64,000 nt of DNA. Source: Pseudomonadota bacterium. Lineage in GTDB: Bacteria; Pseudomonadota; Gammaproteobacteria; Steroidobacterales; Steroidobacteraceae. The stretch covers positions 62,001 to 126,000 of the forward strand of contig JAFEDS010000031.1 of NCBI GenBank assembly GCA_018241505.1, read 5' to 3'. The number at the start of each line of letters is the position of its first letter. Within the stretch, counting starts at the first letter, position 1. A program made the position numbers and the translations under genes. The notes below the pieces were generated by a model, which ran no database searches, was not told the DNA's origin, and saw only the letters and a program-made list of their open reading frames with translations. Positions 41,495 through 50,829 of this stretch are shown in pieces.

Positions 41495-42310
41495 TCAGGC
41501 CTCCAAAGGCACCTGGCTCACCTGCACGCGCGAATGCAATGGCACGCAATAGATGTCGATGGGATTGGTCCGGCCGCGCAAAATCATGGGCGGCAAGGGC
41601 AGGGCGCCGATGTCGAGTCCGTGCGCATCCAGCGACTGCTTGATGGCGCCCGAGAACAACATCTCCCCGGAGCGGGCACGTTGACAGAGGCGCGAGGCAA
41701 TATTCACCGCGTCGCCGATGATCGTGTAGCTCATGTAAGCGGAAGAACCGACGTTGCCGGCAACCACATCGCCCTCGTTGATACCGATCCCGAGGCCCGC
41801 ATCGATCTGGTAACGGCGCTTCCAGGACTGCGCCAGGTTGGAGAACCCGTCCAACATCTCCCGGGCGGTCTTGATCGCCCGGGTGGAGCTGTCTTTCTGC
41901 TCGAGCGGTACTCCGAAGCCCAGCATGAGGCAGTCACCGGCCATGTGAAAAACGGTGCCGTCGTGCCGGAATGTAATCTCTGTGAGCAGGGAGAAGTATT
42001 CATTCAGCAGCGGCACCACCTCGTGCGGCGCCAGTTGCTCGGACATGCTGGTGAAGCCGCGCAGGTCGGCGAACAGGACCACTGCGTGGGTGCGTACGTC
42101 GTTGCTCGACAGCAGGCTGTCCCGCAACTGCACATCCTGGAGGATTTTGTCGGCGAGCCGGGGCGAGACATAGCGGCGGAACGTCTCCCGCATCGTGTCT
42201 TCCCGGCGCTTGATCTCTTCCTCGAGCTGGGCGGCGGCGACTTTTCGCCGCACCGCTCCCGCTCTCATGAGGGCCTCGATCCGAGTCCTCAGAAACTCAT
42301 CAGCCGCCAC
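41495..42310 (-). CDS. class III nucleotide cyclase, soluble
   Basis: 271 aa, with no membrane segment. An N-terminal helix (about residues 1-45, likely coiled coil) leads into FRRYVSPRLADKIL and a class III cyclase domain. Metal Asp residues are in LFADLRGFTSMSEQL and HMAGDCLMLGFG, and the ribose/transition-state residues in TIIGDAVNIASRL. The position that is Lys in adenylyl cyclases (KFxGD) is His here (HMAGD), so base specificity cannot be read from this residue. The other specificity position is Thr, as in bacterial class IIIb cyclases. It heads the cyclase-mfd-csiV operon. Confidence 0.88.
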   Translation of the reverse strand: MAADEFLRTRIEALMRAGAVRRKVAAAQLEEEIKRREDTMRETFRRYVSPRLADKILQDVQLRDSLLSSNDVRTHAVVLFADLRGFTSMSEQLAPHEVVPLLNEYFSLLTEITFRHDGTVFHMAGDCLMLGFGVPLEQKDSSTRAIKTAREMLDGFSNLAQSWKRRYQIDAGLGIGINEGDVVAGNVGSSAYMSYTIIGDAVNIASRLCQRARSGEMLFSGAIKQSLDAHGLDIGALPLPPMILRGRTNPIDIYCVPLHSRVQVSQVPLEA

Positions 42311-42457
42311 TCGTATCCCCTAACCTCAAGGATTGCGCGGACCTACTTCACGCAATTCACCTTTTACGGGCGAAGGCTACCATTCGCGCAGGTGCGTTGC
42401 CCAGCGCAGACAGGGGTCGGGACGGGACTAAAGACTATAGAACGGGTCTTTTATTGC

Positions 42458-42748
42458 TCAGCCGGCGGTGGCGACGGCGTGGATCACCCGATCGTGCTCG
42501 AAAAACACCGAAAAGCCGTTGTAATCCCAACGGGTGATCGGCGGTTGGCCGACGGTCGCATGCTTTTCGACCGGAGCGCCGAAATGCTTTTCGACATCCG
42601 CCATGGTGCTACCGCGCTTCGGTGTCTGGACCGAGGAGGCGGGCACCGTGAGCTGATCGTTGACGACCAGGGTCTCAGCCAGGGCAGCGCCACTGGCCGC
42701 GCAGCCGCATAGCACTGCTATGAGCATTGTCGTCTTTGAGGTCTTCAT
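42458..42748 (-). CDS. small exported protein of unknown function
   Basis: 96 aa from ATG 42748 (MKTSKTT..), with an N-terminal signal peptide (MLIAVLCGCAASGAALA, cleavage probably before ETLVV). The mature part contains KRGSTMADVEKHFGAPVEKH and PPITRWDYNGFSVFFEHDRVIHAV. The GxTMxxVxxxFGxP element is reminiscent of BamE/SmpA-like periplasmic folds, but I cannot name a family. A start at 42757 is possible but adds only three residues. It is divergent from lolC. Confidence 0.7.
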   Translation of the reverse strand: MKTSKTTMLIAVLCGCAASGAALAETLVVNDQLTVPASSVQTPKRGSTMADVEKHFGAPVEKHATVGQPPITRWDYNGFSVFFEHDRVIHAVATAG

Positions 42749-42842
42749 GGACGGCACCTGAGGCGCTTGGCTATATCACTGCCGACTATAGCACCGGGGT
42801 CAATCTGTCAAAGCCATCGCCGCCCGCAGTGCATCCAGACTG

Positions 42843-42868
42843 TGACGCGCGTCCATAGCAGCGCGTCA
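42843..42868. promoter_or_regulatory. inverted repeat upstream of lolC
   Basis: TGACGCGC (42843-42850), a 10-base spacer and GCGCGTCA (42861-42868) form a perfect 8-bp inverted repeat centred about 32 bases before the lolC ATG. It is followed by TTAAAT, a possible -10. The size and placement fit an operator for a dimeric regulator, or a 5'-leader hairpin. No regulator is identified. Confidence 0.45.
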
Positions 42869-42887
42869 TTGTGGTTAAATCGCGACG

Positions 42888-44156
42888 ATGTTTCACCCCC
42901 TGCCGCTGTTTGTGGGCCTGCGCTATGTGCGCGCACGGACCAATAAATTCTTCGTGTCTTTCATCACCTGGGCGTCCCTCCTGGGTGTCTGCGTCGGCGT
43001 CGCCGCGTTGATTGTGATTCTGTCCGTCATGAATGGACTGGAAAACGAGCTGCGCGATTCATTGGTGGCCCTGAGCGCTCACGCCCGCGTTGTGGCCCGG
43101 GTCAGCGACTCTGACAGCCAGCCAGTGAACCCCTCGAATGCCGAGTGGGAGAACGTACAACGCATCGTGCGGTCAGGTGCGGGCGTCGTGGCCGTCGCCC
43201 GCTACGTTGAGATCCAGGGTCTGGCGGTCAGGACACCCGAAATGTTGCCCATCGTGCTCCGCGGCATCGATCCGCAAGCGGAGTCGAGTGTCACCGATGT
43301 GGCCGCTTCCGTTGTCCGGGGCAAGCTGACGGATCTGGCGGCCGGGTCGGATCGCGTGATGATCAGCACAGTCATCTCCGAGCGCCTCGGTTTGGATGTG
43401 GGTGACTCATTAACCGTGCTCATTCCGGCTGTGTCAGCGGACGGGGCGCCGTCGCCGCGGCTCAGAGAGCTGACCGTGGTGGGCATCTTTGAGGTCGGGC
43501 GCTCCGAGCAGGGTACGCTCGTACTGGCCAACATCGATGATGTGCGTGCTCTTGCGCCTGGCGGGGGGGCTGGCGAGGGGCTCAGGGTGCGGTTCCGTGA
43601 CGCCCTGTCCGCATCCGTGCTGTCTGACCAGCTTCGCCCGAAGCTGCCCAATGATTTCGAGCTGTTCGACTGGACGCAGGACAACGCCAACTACTTCCGC
43701 GCCGTCAAAATCGAGAAGACCATGATGTCGCTCATTCTGATGATGATTGTCGCCGTGGCGGCCTTCAACATCGTGGCCATGCTGGTCATGGTCGTGACGG
43801 ACAAGCGTACCGATATTGCGATCCTGCGAACCTTCGGCGCCTCACCGCGCCGTGTCATGGGCGTGTTCATCACCCAGGGGCTCGTGATTGGCTGGCTGGG
43901 TGTGGCACTGGGCCTCATTGTGGGGTTGGGTGTCGGGCTCAACATCGACACGCTCGTGCCGTTCCTCCAGCAGACTTTTCATTTCCAGATATTCGACCCG
44001 GATGTCTATGACATGCCCTCCATACCGTCCGAGGTCCGCTGGCCCAATGTGGTCATCATCAGTGTGAGCGCGCTGCTATTGACCGGTTTCGCGACCATTT
44101 ATCCGGCGATTCGCGCATCCCGTACGGCGCCCGCGGAAGCGCTCCGTTATGAGTAG
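42888..44156 (+). CDS. lolC: lipoprotein-releasing ABC transporter permease (LolC/LolE family, first copy)
   Basis: 422 aa. It is an inner-membrane permease of the Lol system that extracts lipoproteins for the outer membrane. The N-terminus FVGLRYVRARTNKFFVSFITWAS and VILSVMNGLENELRDSL are typical of the TIGR02212-type family. Its four membrane segments are one near residues 25-46, one near 275-300 ([18 protein letters not shown]), one near 320-350 and one at the C-terminus (VSALLLTGFATIYPA). The end [13 protein letters not shown] is diagnostic. It overlaps the next permease gene by 8 bases. Confidence 0.93.
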   Translation: MFHPLPLFVGLRYVRARTNKFFVSFITWASLLGVCVGVAALIVILSVMNGLENELRDSLVALSAHARVVARVSDSDSQPVNPSNAEWENVQRIVRSGAGVVAVARYVEIQGLAVRTPEMLPIVLRGIDPQAESSVTDVAASVVRGKLTDLAAGSDRVMISTVISERLGLDVGDSLTVLIPAVSADGAPSPRLRELTVVGIFEVGRSEQGTLVLANIDDVRALAPGGGAGEGLRVRFRDALSASVLSDQLRPKLPNDFELFDWTQDNANYFRAVKIEKTMMSLILMMIVAVAAFNIVAMLVMVVTDKRTDIAILRTFGASPRRVMGVFITQGLVIGWLGVALGLIVGLGVGLNIDTLVPFLQQTFHFQIFDPDVYDMPSIPSEVRWPNVVIISVSALLLTGFATIYPAIRASRTAPAEALRYE

Positions 44157-45399
44157 CGCCGCCTACGAGTGGTTGATTGGTACGCGCTACCTGCGCTCGA
44201 CCCATCGGCGCGGGTTCGTCTCGTTTGTGGCATTGATGTCGGTTCTCGGATTGATGCTCGGTGTGGCGACACTGATCACCGTGCTGTCCGTCATGAACGG
44301 ATTCGAGCGCGAGCTGCGCAACCGGATACTGAGTGTGACTTCCCACGGCACGTTGAGTGGGATCGATGGCGCCATCACCGACTGGCGCGCGGTGCAGGCC
44401 GCGGCCCTCAAACAACCCGGCGTGCAGGCCGCGGTTCCCTACATTGAAGAGCAGTCGATGCTCGCGAACGGAGTCAGCGTTGCGGGCGCCACGGTTCGCG
44501 GTGTGCTGCCCGATGAAGAGCGCAAGGCCACGGGGCTCGCACAATCACTGACGGTCGGTCGTCTCGAGGACCTGCAGGCAGGTCAGTACCACATCATTCT
44601 CGGCAGCGCGTTGGCCAACGAACTACATGTCAAGGTCGGAGGGCAGGTTGTCCTGATTGCTCCCGAGGGAACTGCGACGCCCACAGGCGTCGTTCCGCGC
44701 ATGCGGCGTTTCCTGGTCACCGGGATCTTCAAGTCGGGGATGTATGAATTCGACCGGGGGCTTGCCCTGGTGCACATCAGCGATGCCGCGCGCCTCTATA
44801 AGCTGGGTGACAAGGTGAGTGGCATCCGCTTGGCGCTCCACGACCCCCTGCAGGCCCCCAGTCTCGTTGTCAAAATCGCTCGCGAGCTGGGCGGCGGTTT
44901 CTATGTGAGTGACTGGACGCGCAACCACATCAACTTCTTCCGTAACATCGAGCTCACGAAGTCCATGATGTTCGTGATCCTGCTCATGATCGTCGGGGTG
45001 GCCGCATTCAACATCGTGGCGACCCTGGTGATGATTGTGAAGGAAAAGCAGACCGATATTGCGATCCTGAGAACCCTCGGCGCGGGACCGCCCAATATTC
45101 TGACGACGTTTGCCATTCAAGGCGTGTTGATCGGGCTCGTCGGTACCTTGCTGGGCGCGGGACTGGGGGGGCTGCTGTCGTACAACCTCGAGGCGCTCGT
45201 TGCTTCGTTGGAACGCGCGCTCGGTACGCATTTTCTGGATGCCAGTGTCTACTACATGAGTGATCTTCCGGCCTACGTGGAATGGATGGACGTGGTGCGG
45301 GTGTGCGCCGTCGCCTTTCTGTTATGTGCCGTGGCTACTATCTATCCCGCGTGGCGCGCGTCGCGCACCGCGCCTGCCGAGGCCCTGAGACATGAGTGA
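44149..45399 (+). CDS. lolE: lipoprotein-releasing ABC transporter permease (LolC/LolE family, second copy)
   Basis: 416 aa, a close paralogue of the upstream permease. It has the same plan: [20 protein letters not shown], a first TM with [12 protein letters not shown] after it, a large periplasmic domain, three C-terminal membrane segments ([19 protein letters not shown]) and the ending [13 protein letters not shown]. Which copy corresponds to LolC and which to LolE cannot be decided from these data, so the names follow gene order. The stop overlaps lolD by 8 bases. Confidence 0.92.
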   Translation: MSSAAYEWLIGTRYLRSTHRRGFVSFVALMSVLGLMLGVATLITVLSVMNGFERELRNRILSVTSHGTLSGIDGAITDWRAVQAAALKQPGVQAAVPYIEEQSMLANGVSVAGATVRGVLPDEERKATGLAQSLTVGRLEDLQAGQYHIILGSALANELHVKVGGQVVLIAPEGTATPTGVVPRMRRFLVTGIFKSGMYEFDRGLALVHISDAARLYKLGDKVSGIRLALHDPLQAPSLVVKIARELGGGFYVSDWTRNHINFFRNIELTKSMMFVILLMIVGVAAFNIVATLVMIVKEKQTDIAILRTLGAGPPNILTTFAIQGVLIGLVGTLLGAGLGGLLSYNLEALVASLERALGTHFLDASVYYMSDLPAYVEWMDVVRVCAVAFLLCAVATIYPAWRASRTAPAEALRHE

Positions 45400-46078
45400 G
45401 TTCGTGCTCGAAGCACGCGATGTGCAGAAGAATTTCACCCAGGGTCCGGTCATCCTCGAGGTGTTGAGGGGTCTGAATTTCGGCGCTTCCGCCGGTGAGC
45501 GGATCGCCATCGTCGGCGCGTCCGGCTCGGGTAAGACGACGCTTCTGCAGATCCTGGGTGGTCTCGACCGGCCCACGACGGGACATGTCTTCGTGTCTGG
45601 TCAGGATATTCACGAGTTGAGTGAGGACGCACGCGGCATGTTGCGCAACCGTGCGTTGGGATTCGTCTACCAGTTCCATCATCTGTTGCCGGAGTTCTCG
45701 GCGGTGGAGAACGTCGCCATGCCGCTGTTGATCCGCCGGACGCCCGTCGCCGAGGCCCGCGACCGCGCGACCGAGATCTTGGAGCGCGTAGGGTTGGGCC
45801 GGCGGCTGGAGCACCGTCCGTACCAGTTGTCAGGCGGCGAGCGGCAGAGGGCCGCAGTGGCACGCGCCTTGGTCACGGAACCGAAGATCATTCTGGCCGA
45901 CGAGCCCACGGGCAACCTCGACGGCCAGAACGCGGAAGGGGTGTTCGAGCTGATGCTGGAGCTGAACCGGGAACGAGGCACCAGCCTGGTGGTGGTCACC
46001 CACGACCTGCGGCTGGCGAACCGAATGGAGCGGGTGTACGAGATCCAGGACGGGCGGTTGACCGAACGACAGGCCTAA
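45392..46078 (+). CDS. lolD: lipoprotein-releasing ABC transporter ATPase LolD
   Basis: 228 aa. It is the ATPase for the LolCE permeases. Walker A is [18 protein letters not shown], the Q-loop is in [16 protein letters not shown], the signature is [16 protein letters not shown], and Walker B is [12 protein letters not shown]. The sequence [10 protein letters not shown] (here [10 protein letters not shown]) is specific to LolD. The order permease-permease-ATPase differs from E. coli lolCDE. The stop codon shares three bases with the convergent DUF2062 gene. Confidence 0.96.
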   Translation: MSEFVLEARDVQKNFTQGPVILEVLRGLNFGASAGERIAIVGASGSGKTTLLQILGGLDRPTTGHVFVSGQDIHELSEDARGMLRNRALGFVYQFHHLLPEFSAVENVAMPLLIRRTPVAEARDRATEILERVGLGRRLEHRPYQLSGGERQRAAVARALVTEPKIILADEPTGNLDGQNAEGVFELMLELNRERGTSLVVVTHDLRLANRMERVYEIQDGRLTERQA

Positions 46079-46593
46079 ACGGGCTGGGGGATATGCCGGG
46101 TGCGGTACTTCATCGCCACCCGCCAGCGCCAGGCGAGCTCCAGGGTCATATAGCCCAGCACGCCCCCGACCACCCCCGATACCAGGCAGCCGACCAGGAA
46201 CGGCTTCCACATGGGTCCCAGGCCGTTCTGGAGCCAGTCCCAGCTCATCTGAAAGGCAAAGTGCGTCGGCGGCATATCCAGCAGGAACGCCCCGAGCCGG
46301 TAAGCGAGGTAGTACACCGGCACAATCGTCACCGGGTTGATCAGCAGGATGGTGGCGTAAATGACCGGGATATTGAGCCGCAGCCACACGGCCAGCAGGC
46401 TCGCGACCACGAAATGCACCGGCAGGGGAATGAAGCAGACCGCGAGCCCGATGCCGAACGCCGCCGTGACAGGGCGTCGACATAATCCCCACAAGCGCGG
46501 ATCGGCTATCCGGGTCCCGAAGCGGCGCAGGAACCAGTGGCCCTGCAGGCGGCCGTGGGAGGGGCAAATGCGCTTTAAAAGGCTGCGCGGCAT
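46075..46593 (-). CDS. DUF2062 membrane protein
   Basis: 172 aa from the ATG at 46593 ([16 protein letters not shown]). DUF2062 hallmarks are the N-terminal basic MPRxxLKR, then [32 protein letters not shown] and [24 protein letters not shown] (in part). There are three or four hydrophobic segments. The function is unknown. An upstream in-frame extension to 46773 lacks family sequence and would overlap the exbB promoter region. The gene is convergent with lolD (stop codons overlap) and divergent from exbB. Confidence 0.88.
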   Translation of the reverse strand: MPRSLLKRICPSHGRLQGHWFLRRFGTRIADPRLWGLCRRPVTAAFGIGLAVCFIPLPVHFVVASLLAVWLRLNIPVIYATILLINPVTIVPVYYLAYRLGAFLLDMPPTHFAFQMSWDWLQNGLGPMWKPFLVGCLVSGVVGGVLGYMTLELAWRWRVAMKYRTRHIPQPV

Positions 46594-46730
46594 GATAGGG
46601 AGCCAATCGTAGCAGAAACAATCGCTCCCATTTGCGGTGCGGTTCTCGCCCTTTTTGAAGAGCGGAAACGAAGCCCGGACTTTGCCGCGCCAATAAATGA
46701 TAGTCGACATCCACTTGGTGACGTATCGCC

Positions 46731-46758
46731 TTGAGCGAACTCGGGGCTCCTGTAATAT
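46731..46758 (+). promoter_or_regulatory. sigma-70 promoter of exbB
   Basis: TTGAGC (46731-46736) and TAATAT (46753-46758) are separated by 16 bases. They lie about 33 bases upstream of the exbB ATG at 46791. This placement also argues against translation of the longer frame that begins at 46731. Confidence 0.55.
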
Positions 46759-46790
46759 GCCCGCCGTCGTCAATGCTTGGGGTCACTTGG

Positions 46791-47417
46791 ATGTGGGAAA
46801 TTGTGCGGGCAGGTGGCCCGCTGATGTGGCCGATCATTCTTTGCTCGATAGTCGCCGCCGCCATCACTCTCGAGAGACTGTGGACGCTGCAGGACAAACG
46901 CGTCCTGCCTCAGGAACTGCCCGCCAAAGTCTGGCAGTTGATTGAGACCAACCAGGTCAACGACAAGGTGATTGCCGCCCTCGAGCAGAACTCGCCCCTG
47001 GGCAAGGTGCTCGCCGCCGGACTGGCGAACCGGCACCGGCCCCGTGAAATTCTGATGGAGCGGCTGGAGGATACGGGCCGGCACGTGGTGTATGAGCTCG
47101 AACGTTATATCAACACGTTGGGAACGATCGCATCGGTGTCCCCGCTGCTCGGCCTGCTCGGAACCGTGACGGGCATCATCCGATCGTTCAATGCGATCCA
47201 GGCGGGCGGCATGGGCGATCCGCGAGCGCTCTCGGGCGGTATCGCTGAAGCCCTGATTGCCACCGTCGCAGGCCTCGTTGTCGCCATTCCATCGCTCATT
47301 GCCTATCGCTATCTGCGCGGCCGTGTAGAACGTATCGTGGTGGGCATGGAGAAGCAGGCAATGCGTATGGCTGACGCGGTGGAAGCCACCCCAGGACGTG
47401 GGCGGGCCGCGGCCTGA
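46791..47417 (+). CDS. exbB: ExbB/TolQ-type proton channel protein
   Basis: 208 aa. It is a MotA/TolQ/ExbB family inner-membrane protein that forms a proton-driven motor with ExbD. Membrane segments lie near the N-terminus (GGPLMWPIILCSIVAAAI), at about residues 103-125 (TIASVSPLLGLLGTVTGII) and at about 148-168 (IAEALIATVAGLVVAIPS). LLGLLGTVTGIIRSF is the conserved family core. The pair exbB-exbD ahead of lpxK and kdsB is also seen in pseudomonads. The substrate receptor is unknown, and no TonB is encoded here. Confidence 0.9.
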   Translation: MWEIVRAGGPLMWPIILCSIVAAAITLERLWTLQDKRVLPQELPAKVWQLIETNQVNDKVIAALEQNSPLGKVLAAGLANRHRPREILMERLEDTGRHVVYELERYINTLGTIASVSPLLGLLGTVTGIIRSFNAIQAGGMGDPRALSGGIAEALIATVAGLVVAIPSLIAYRYLRGRVERIVVGMEKQAMRMADAVEATPGRGRAAA

Positions 47418-47418
47418 C

Positions 47419-47850
47419 ATGAACCTCAAGCCTCGTACTCACGACGAGCCCGAGATCAACATCGTGTCGCTCATTGACGTGGTGTTGTTGCTCGTGGTGT
47501 TTTTCATGTTGTCGAGCCGTTTTACCGACGAGGGTCGGTTGCGCGTGCATTTGCCGCAGGCGGCGGGCGTTCCGCAGGCCAAGCCTGAAAGCGAGCCCCT
47601 GGTGGTAACGGTGACCCAGCAGGGCGGTTATCGGGTCAATGAGCGGGAGCTCATCAACTCCAGCCAGGAAACGCTGCGCGCGGCGGTGCTCAAAATAGCG
47701 GGCACGGACCGCGGTCAGCGAGTCGTGTTGCGCGCGGATGCCCGGGCCACTCATCAGTCCGTCATTACGGCCATGGACGTGTTGGGCCGGTTGGGATTCG
47801 GCGAAATCAACATCGCGACCATCAAGGAAGAGTCGGCAGGTAAGCCTTGA
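47419..47850 (+). CDS. exbD: ExbD/TolR-type protein
   Basis: 143 aa. It has a single N-terminal membrane segment with the functional Asp in NIVSLIDVVLLLVVFFMLSS, then a periplasmic TolR-like domain (VVTVTQQGGYRVNERE, VVLRADARATHQSVITAMDVLGRLG). The gene begins two bases after the exbB stop, and its own stop overlaps the TTG of msbA. Confidence 0.92.
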   Translation: MNLKPRTHDEPEINIVSLIDVVLLLVVFFMLSSRFTDEGRLRVHLPQAAGVPQAKPESEPLVVTVTQQGGYRVNERELINSSQETLRAAVLKIAGTDRGQRVVLRADARATHQSVITAMDVLGRLGFGEINIATIKEESAGKP

Positions 47851-49610
47851 ATCAGCCGGGCGCCGAGGTGACGCCGCGCACCACGCTGGATGGCAAGCAG
47901 ACGTATTTGCGCCTGCTGACCTACCTGCGTCCCCACCGCGGTGTGTTTGCGCTGGGCATGTTGGGTGGAGTGATCTTCTCCATCAGCATGGTCAGTTTCG
48001 TGCCGTTCGCCAAGTTGTTCGGCGACAGCGCCTTCGCGAATCGCGACCCCCGCATGATCTGGCTGGTGCCCCTGGCGCTGGTGGGCCTGTTCGTGCTGCG
48101 CGGGTTGGGGGACTTCACGGAAACCTACTGCATGGGATATGTCGGGCGGCGCATCGTTACCCGCCTGCGGACGCAGATCATGCAAAAGGTGCTGCAGTTG
48201 CCCATCGGCTATTTCGATCGCAACTCTTCGGCTGTGCTGCTGTCACGCCTGACATTCAACACCGAGCAGGTGGGCCAGGCGACGACCGACTCGGTCGCCG
48301 TGCTCATCCGCGAAAGCCTCACCCTGATCGGGCTGCTCGGTTACCTGTTCTTTCTCAACCTCGACCTGACATTAGCCGCCCTGGTGCTGGGGCCGCTGGT
48401 GGGCTGGCTGGTCACGTCCATCAACAAGCGCTTCCGGCGCTACAGCCGGCGCATCCAGGACTCCATGGGCGATGTCACGCGCGTCTCGAAGGAAATTTTC
48501 GATGCGCCGCGGCTGATCAAGGTCTACAACGCCCAGGAGCACCTGGGGCGGCAGTTCGAGACGGTGAACGAACACAACTGGCGATCGAACATGCGCCTGG
48601 TGCTGATGAAGGGGCTGGCAAATCCGATTGTCCAGCTCATGACTGCCATCGGCGTGTCGCCCGTGGTGGCGTACGCGATAGCAAGCGCGATCCACGGGCG
48701 GATGACGACGGGCGAACTGCTCGCATTCCTCACCGCTCTGGGCATGCTTGCCCAGCCGTTGCGCAACCTCATCGGCGTCAGCGGCCCGATGCAACAGGGC
48801 ATAGCCGGCGCGCAGAGTATTTTCGAGATGATCGACGAGCCCGCGGAGCCCCCCGGCCGTGGCCATGTCGTGCCACGCGTGCGGGGTGAGGTGGAGTTTC
48901 GCGATGTCTCGTTCACCTATGACACCGGCAAGGGTGCGGCTGTCAGGGGTGTGTCTTTGAAAGTGGCCCCCGGGGAGAACATTGCGATTGTTGGCCGCTC
49001 GGGCAGTGGCAAGTCGACTCTCGTAAATCTGCTGCCTCGCTTTTATGACGTGAAAGCCGGCGAGGTTCTCATCGACGGGCGCGATGTGCGCGACTATGAG
49101 CTACGCAGCCTGCGCGAGCAGATTGCAGTGGTGAGCCAGGATGTCGTGTTGTTCGACGATACGATCCGCAACAACATTGCGTTCGGTCGGGCTGTGTCCG
49201 CCGAGGCGCTCGAAGCGGCGGCCGAGGCGGCCCGTGTGGCGGAATTCGCGCGATTGCAGCCGGAAGGTCTGGACACGATGGTCGGCGACCGGGGTGTGCT
49301 GCTCTCCGGCGGCCAGCGGCAGCGCATTGCGATTGCCCGGGCGTTGCTGAAAGATGCGCCGATCCTGATCCTGGATGAGGCCACGTCCGCCCTGGATACG
49401 GAAGTCGAACGCCAGATTCAGGCGGAGTTGGCGCAACTGGTCCGCAACAGGACGACGTTCGTGATCGCCCACCGGCTCTCGACTGTCGAGGAAGCGGATC
49501 GCATCATCGTACTGGATGGGGGCGCAATCGCCGAAAACGGCACGCACGCGCAGTTGCTGGCCCAGGGTGGCTTGTACTCCCAGTTGTACCGCATGCAGTT
49601 CAACGATTGA
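47847..49610 (+). CDS. msbA: lipid A export ATP-binding/permease MsbA
   Basis: 587 aa. This ABC exporter flips lipid A-core across the inner membrane. Six membrane segments occupy about residues 30-320, and RIVTRLRTQIMQKVLQLPIGYFDRN (in part) is typical of the MsbA family. The ATPase has GRSGSGKSTLVNLLPRFYDV (Walker A), LLSGGQRQRIAIARALLKDA (signature) and ILILDEATSALDTE (Walker B). The TTG start overlaps exbD and has an AGG seven bases upstream. The msbA-lpxK order is the standard one. Confidence 0.96.
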   Translation: MNQPGAEVTPRTTLDGKQTYLRLLTYLRPHRGVFALGMLGGVIFSISMVSFVPFAKLFGDSAFANRDPRMIWLVPLALVGLFVLRGLGDFTETYCMGYVGRRIVTRLRTQIMQKVLQLPIGYFDRNSSAVLLSRLTFNTEQVGQATTDSVAVLIRESLTLIGLLGYLFFLNLDLTLAALVLGPLVGWLVTSINKRFRRYSRRIQDSMGDVTRVSKEIFDAPRLIKVYNAQEHLGRQFETVNEHNWRSNMRLVLMKGLANPIVQLMTAIGVSPVVAYAIASAIHGRMTTGELLAFLTALGMLAQPLRNLIGVSGPMQQGIAGAQSIFEMIDEPAEPPGRGHVVPRVRGEVEFRDVSFTYDTGKGAAVRGVSLKVAPGENIAIVGRSGSGKSTLVNLLPRFYDVKAGEVLIDGRDVRDYELRSLREQIAVVSQDVVLFDDTIRNNIAFGRAVSAEALEAAAEAARVAEFARLQPEGLDTMVGDRGVLLSGGQRQRIAIARALLKDAPILILDEATSALDTEVERQIQAELAQLVRNRTTFVIAHRLSTVEEADRIIVLDGGAIAENGTHAQLLAQGGLYSQLYRMQFND

Positions 49611-49617
49611 TTCTTTC

Positions 49618-50628
49618 ATGGAGCAACGGCTAACCGCGCTGTGGTATCGCGAGTCGGCGGGCTTCTCACTGTTGGCGCCGCTCGGCTGGCTGTATGCCGG
49701 CGTCATGGCACTGCGCCGGGCCGCCTACGCCGCGGGTGTTTTGCCGACTCACCGGGCTGGAAAACCCGTCATTGTGGTTGGAAACCTGACGGTGGGCGGA
49801 ACCGGCAAGACGCCGTTGGTGGCGTGGCTTGCACAACAGCTTTCCCTCACGGGACTTCGGGTAGGCATCGTCTCGCGCGGCTATGGCCGCTCCGGAGATT
49901 CGCCCGAGAGCGTCCATGCCGAGTCCTCGTGGCGGGAGGTGGGCGATGAGCCGATGTTGCTTGCCGGTTTGACCGGCTGCGAGGTTGTAGTCGCGCGGGA
50001 CCGTTTCGCGGGCGCTCAGAAGCTCGTGGCTCTGGGCGTCGATGTGGTGATTGCGGATGACGGGTTGCAACACCTGCGCTTGGCCAGGGACTGTGAAATT
50101 GTTGTGATCGACGGCGCACGGGGTTTTGGCAACAGGCGGCTGTTGCCGGCAGGCCCGCTGCGCGAGCCATCATCCCGCGTAGCCGATGCCGACATTGTTG
50201 TTGTAAATGGCACTCCTGAGCATGCATCGCTTCGCTCCGGGCGCCCGGACGGCCTGCAGATGTCCCTGTCCGGAGGAGAGGTACACCGCGTAGATGGTCT
50301 CGCCGCCCCCGAGCCGCTGGAGCGCTTCAGGGGCCGGCGCGTGCATGCGGTGGCGGGTATCGGCAATCCACAGCGTTTTTTCCGCGACCTGCAGGCCGCG
50401 GGTCTCGAGATCATCGAGCATCCTTTTGCCGATCACCATCCGTTCACGCGCGCCGAGCTGACTTTCGGCGACGATCTTCCCGTGCTCATGACGCAGAAGG
50501 ATGCCGTAAGATGCCGGGAAATCGCCGATGCGCGGCTCTGGTATGTGCCGGTGGTCGCGCACTTTACTGAGTCGCAAGGCCGGGAGCTGCTCGACAGAGT
50601 CGCGCGTGCCCTGGCACCGGGAGATTGA
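49618..50628 (+). CDS. lpxK: tetraacyldisaccharide 4'-kinase (lipid A biosynthesis)
   Basis: 336 aa. It phosphorylates the 4' position of the lipid A disaccharide. It has one N-terminal membrane-associated segment ([16 protein letters not shown]), the P-loop [19 protein letters not shown] and conserved blocks [23 protein letters not shown] and FADHHPFT. It starts 7 bases after the msbA stop. Its own stop codon overlaps the ATG of the Trm112 gene. Confidence 0.97.
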   Translation: MEQRLTALWYRESAGFSLLAPLGWLYAGVMALRRAAYAAGVLPTHRAGKPVIVVGNLTVGGTGKTPLVAWLAQQLSLTGLRVGIVSRGYGRSGDSPESVHAESSWREVGDEPMLLAGLTGCEVVVARDRFAGAQKLVALGVDVVIADDGLQHLRLARDCEIVVIDGARGFGNRRLLPAGPLREPSSRVADADIVVVNGTPEHASLRSGRPDGLQMSLSGGEVHRVDGLAAPEPLERFRGRRVHAVAGIGNPQRFFRDLQAAGLEIIEHPFADHHPFTRAELTFGDDLPVLMTQKDAVRCREIADARLWYVPVVAHFTESQGRELLDRVARALAPGD

Positions 50629-50816
50629 TGGACGCACGGTTGTTGGAAATTCTGGCCTGCCCGATTTGCAAAGGCACCCTCAAATACCAGCGCGATGCGC
50701 AGGTGCTGGTGTGCCGCATGGATCGCCTGGCGTATCCGATCCGGGACGATGTCCCTGTGATGCTGGAGGAAGAGGCCCGCCAGCTTTCGGCTGACGATCC
50801 CCTGCTGGATCGCTGA
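50628..50816 (+). CDS. Trm112-like protein (YcaR)
   Basis: 62 aa. It is a small zinc-ribbon-like protein of the Trm112/YcaR family: [17 protein letters not shown] then [21 protein letters not shown]. The conserved Cys positions are CPIC and one later Cys. It lies between lpxK and kdsB, as in E. coli and pseudomonads. Its bacterial role is not established. Confidence 0.93.
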   Translation: MDARLLEILACPICKGTLKYQRDAQVLVCRMDRLAYPIRDDVPVMLEEEARQLSADDPLLDR

Positions 50817-50829
50817 AGGACGCTCGGCC

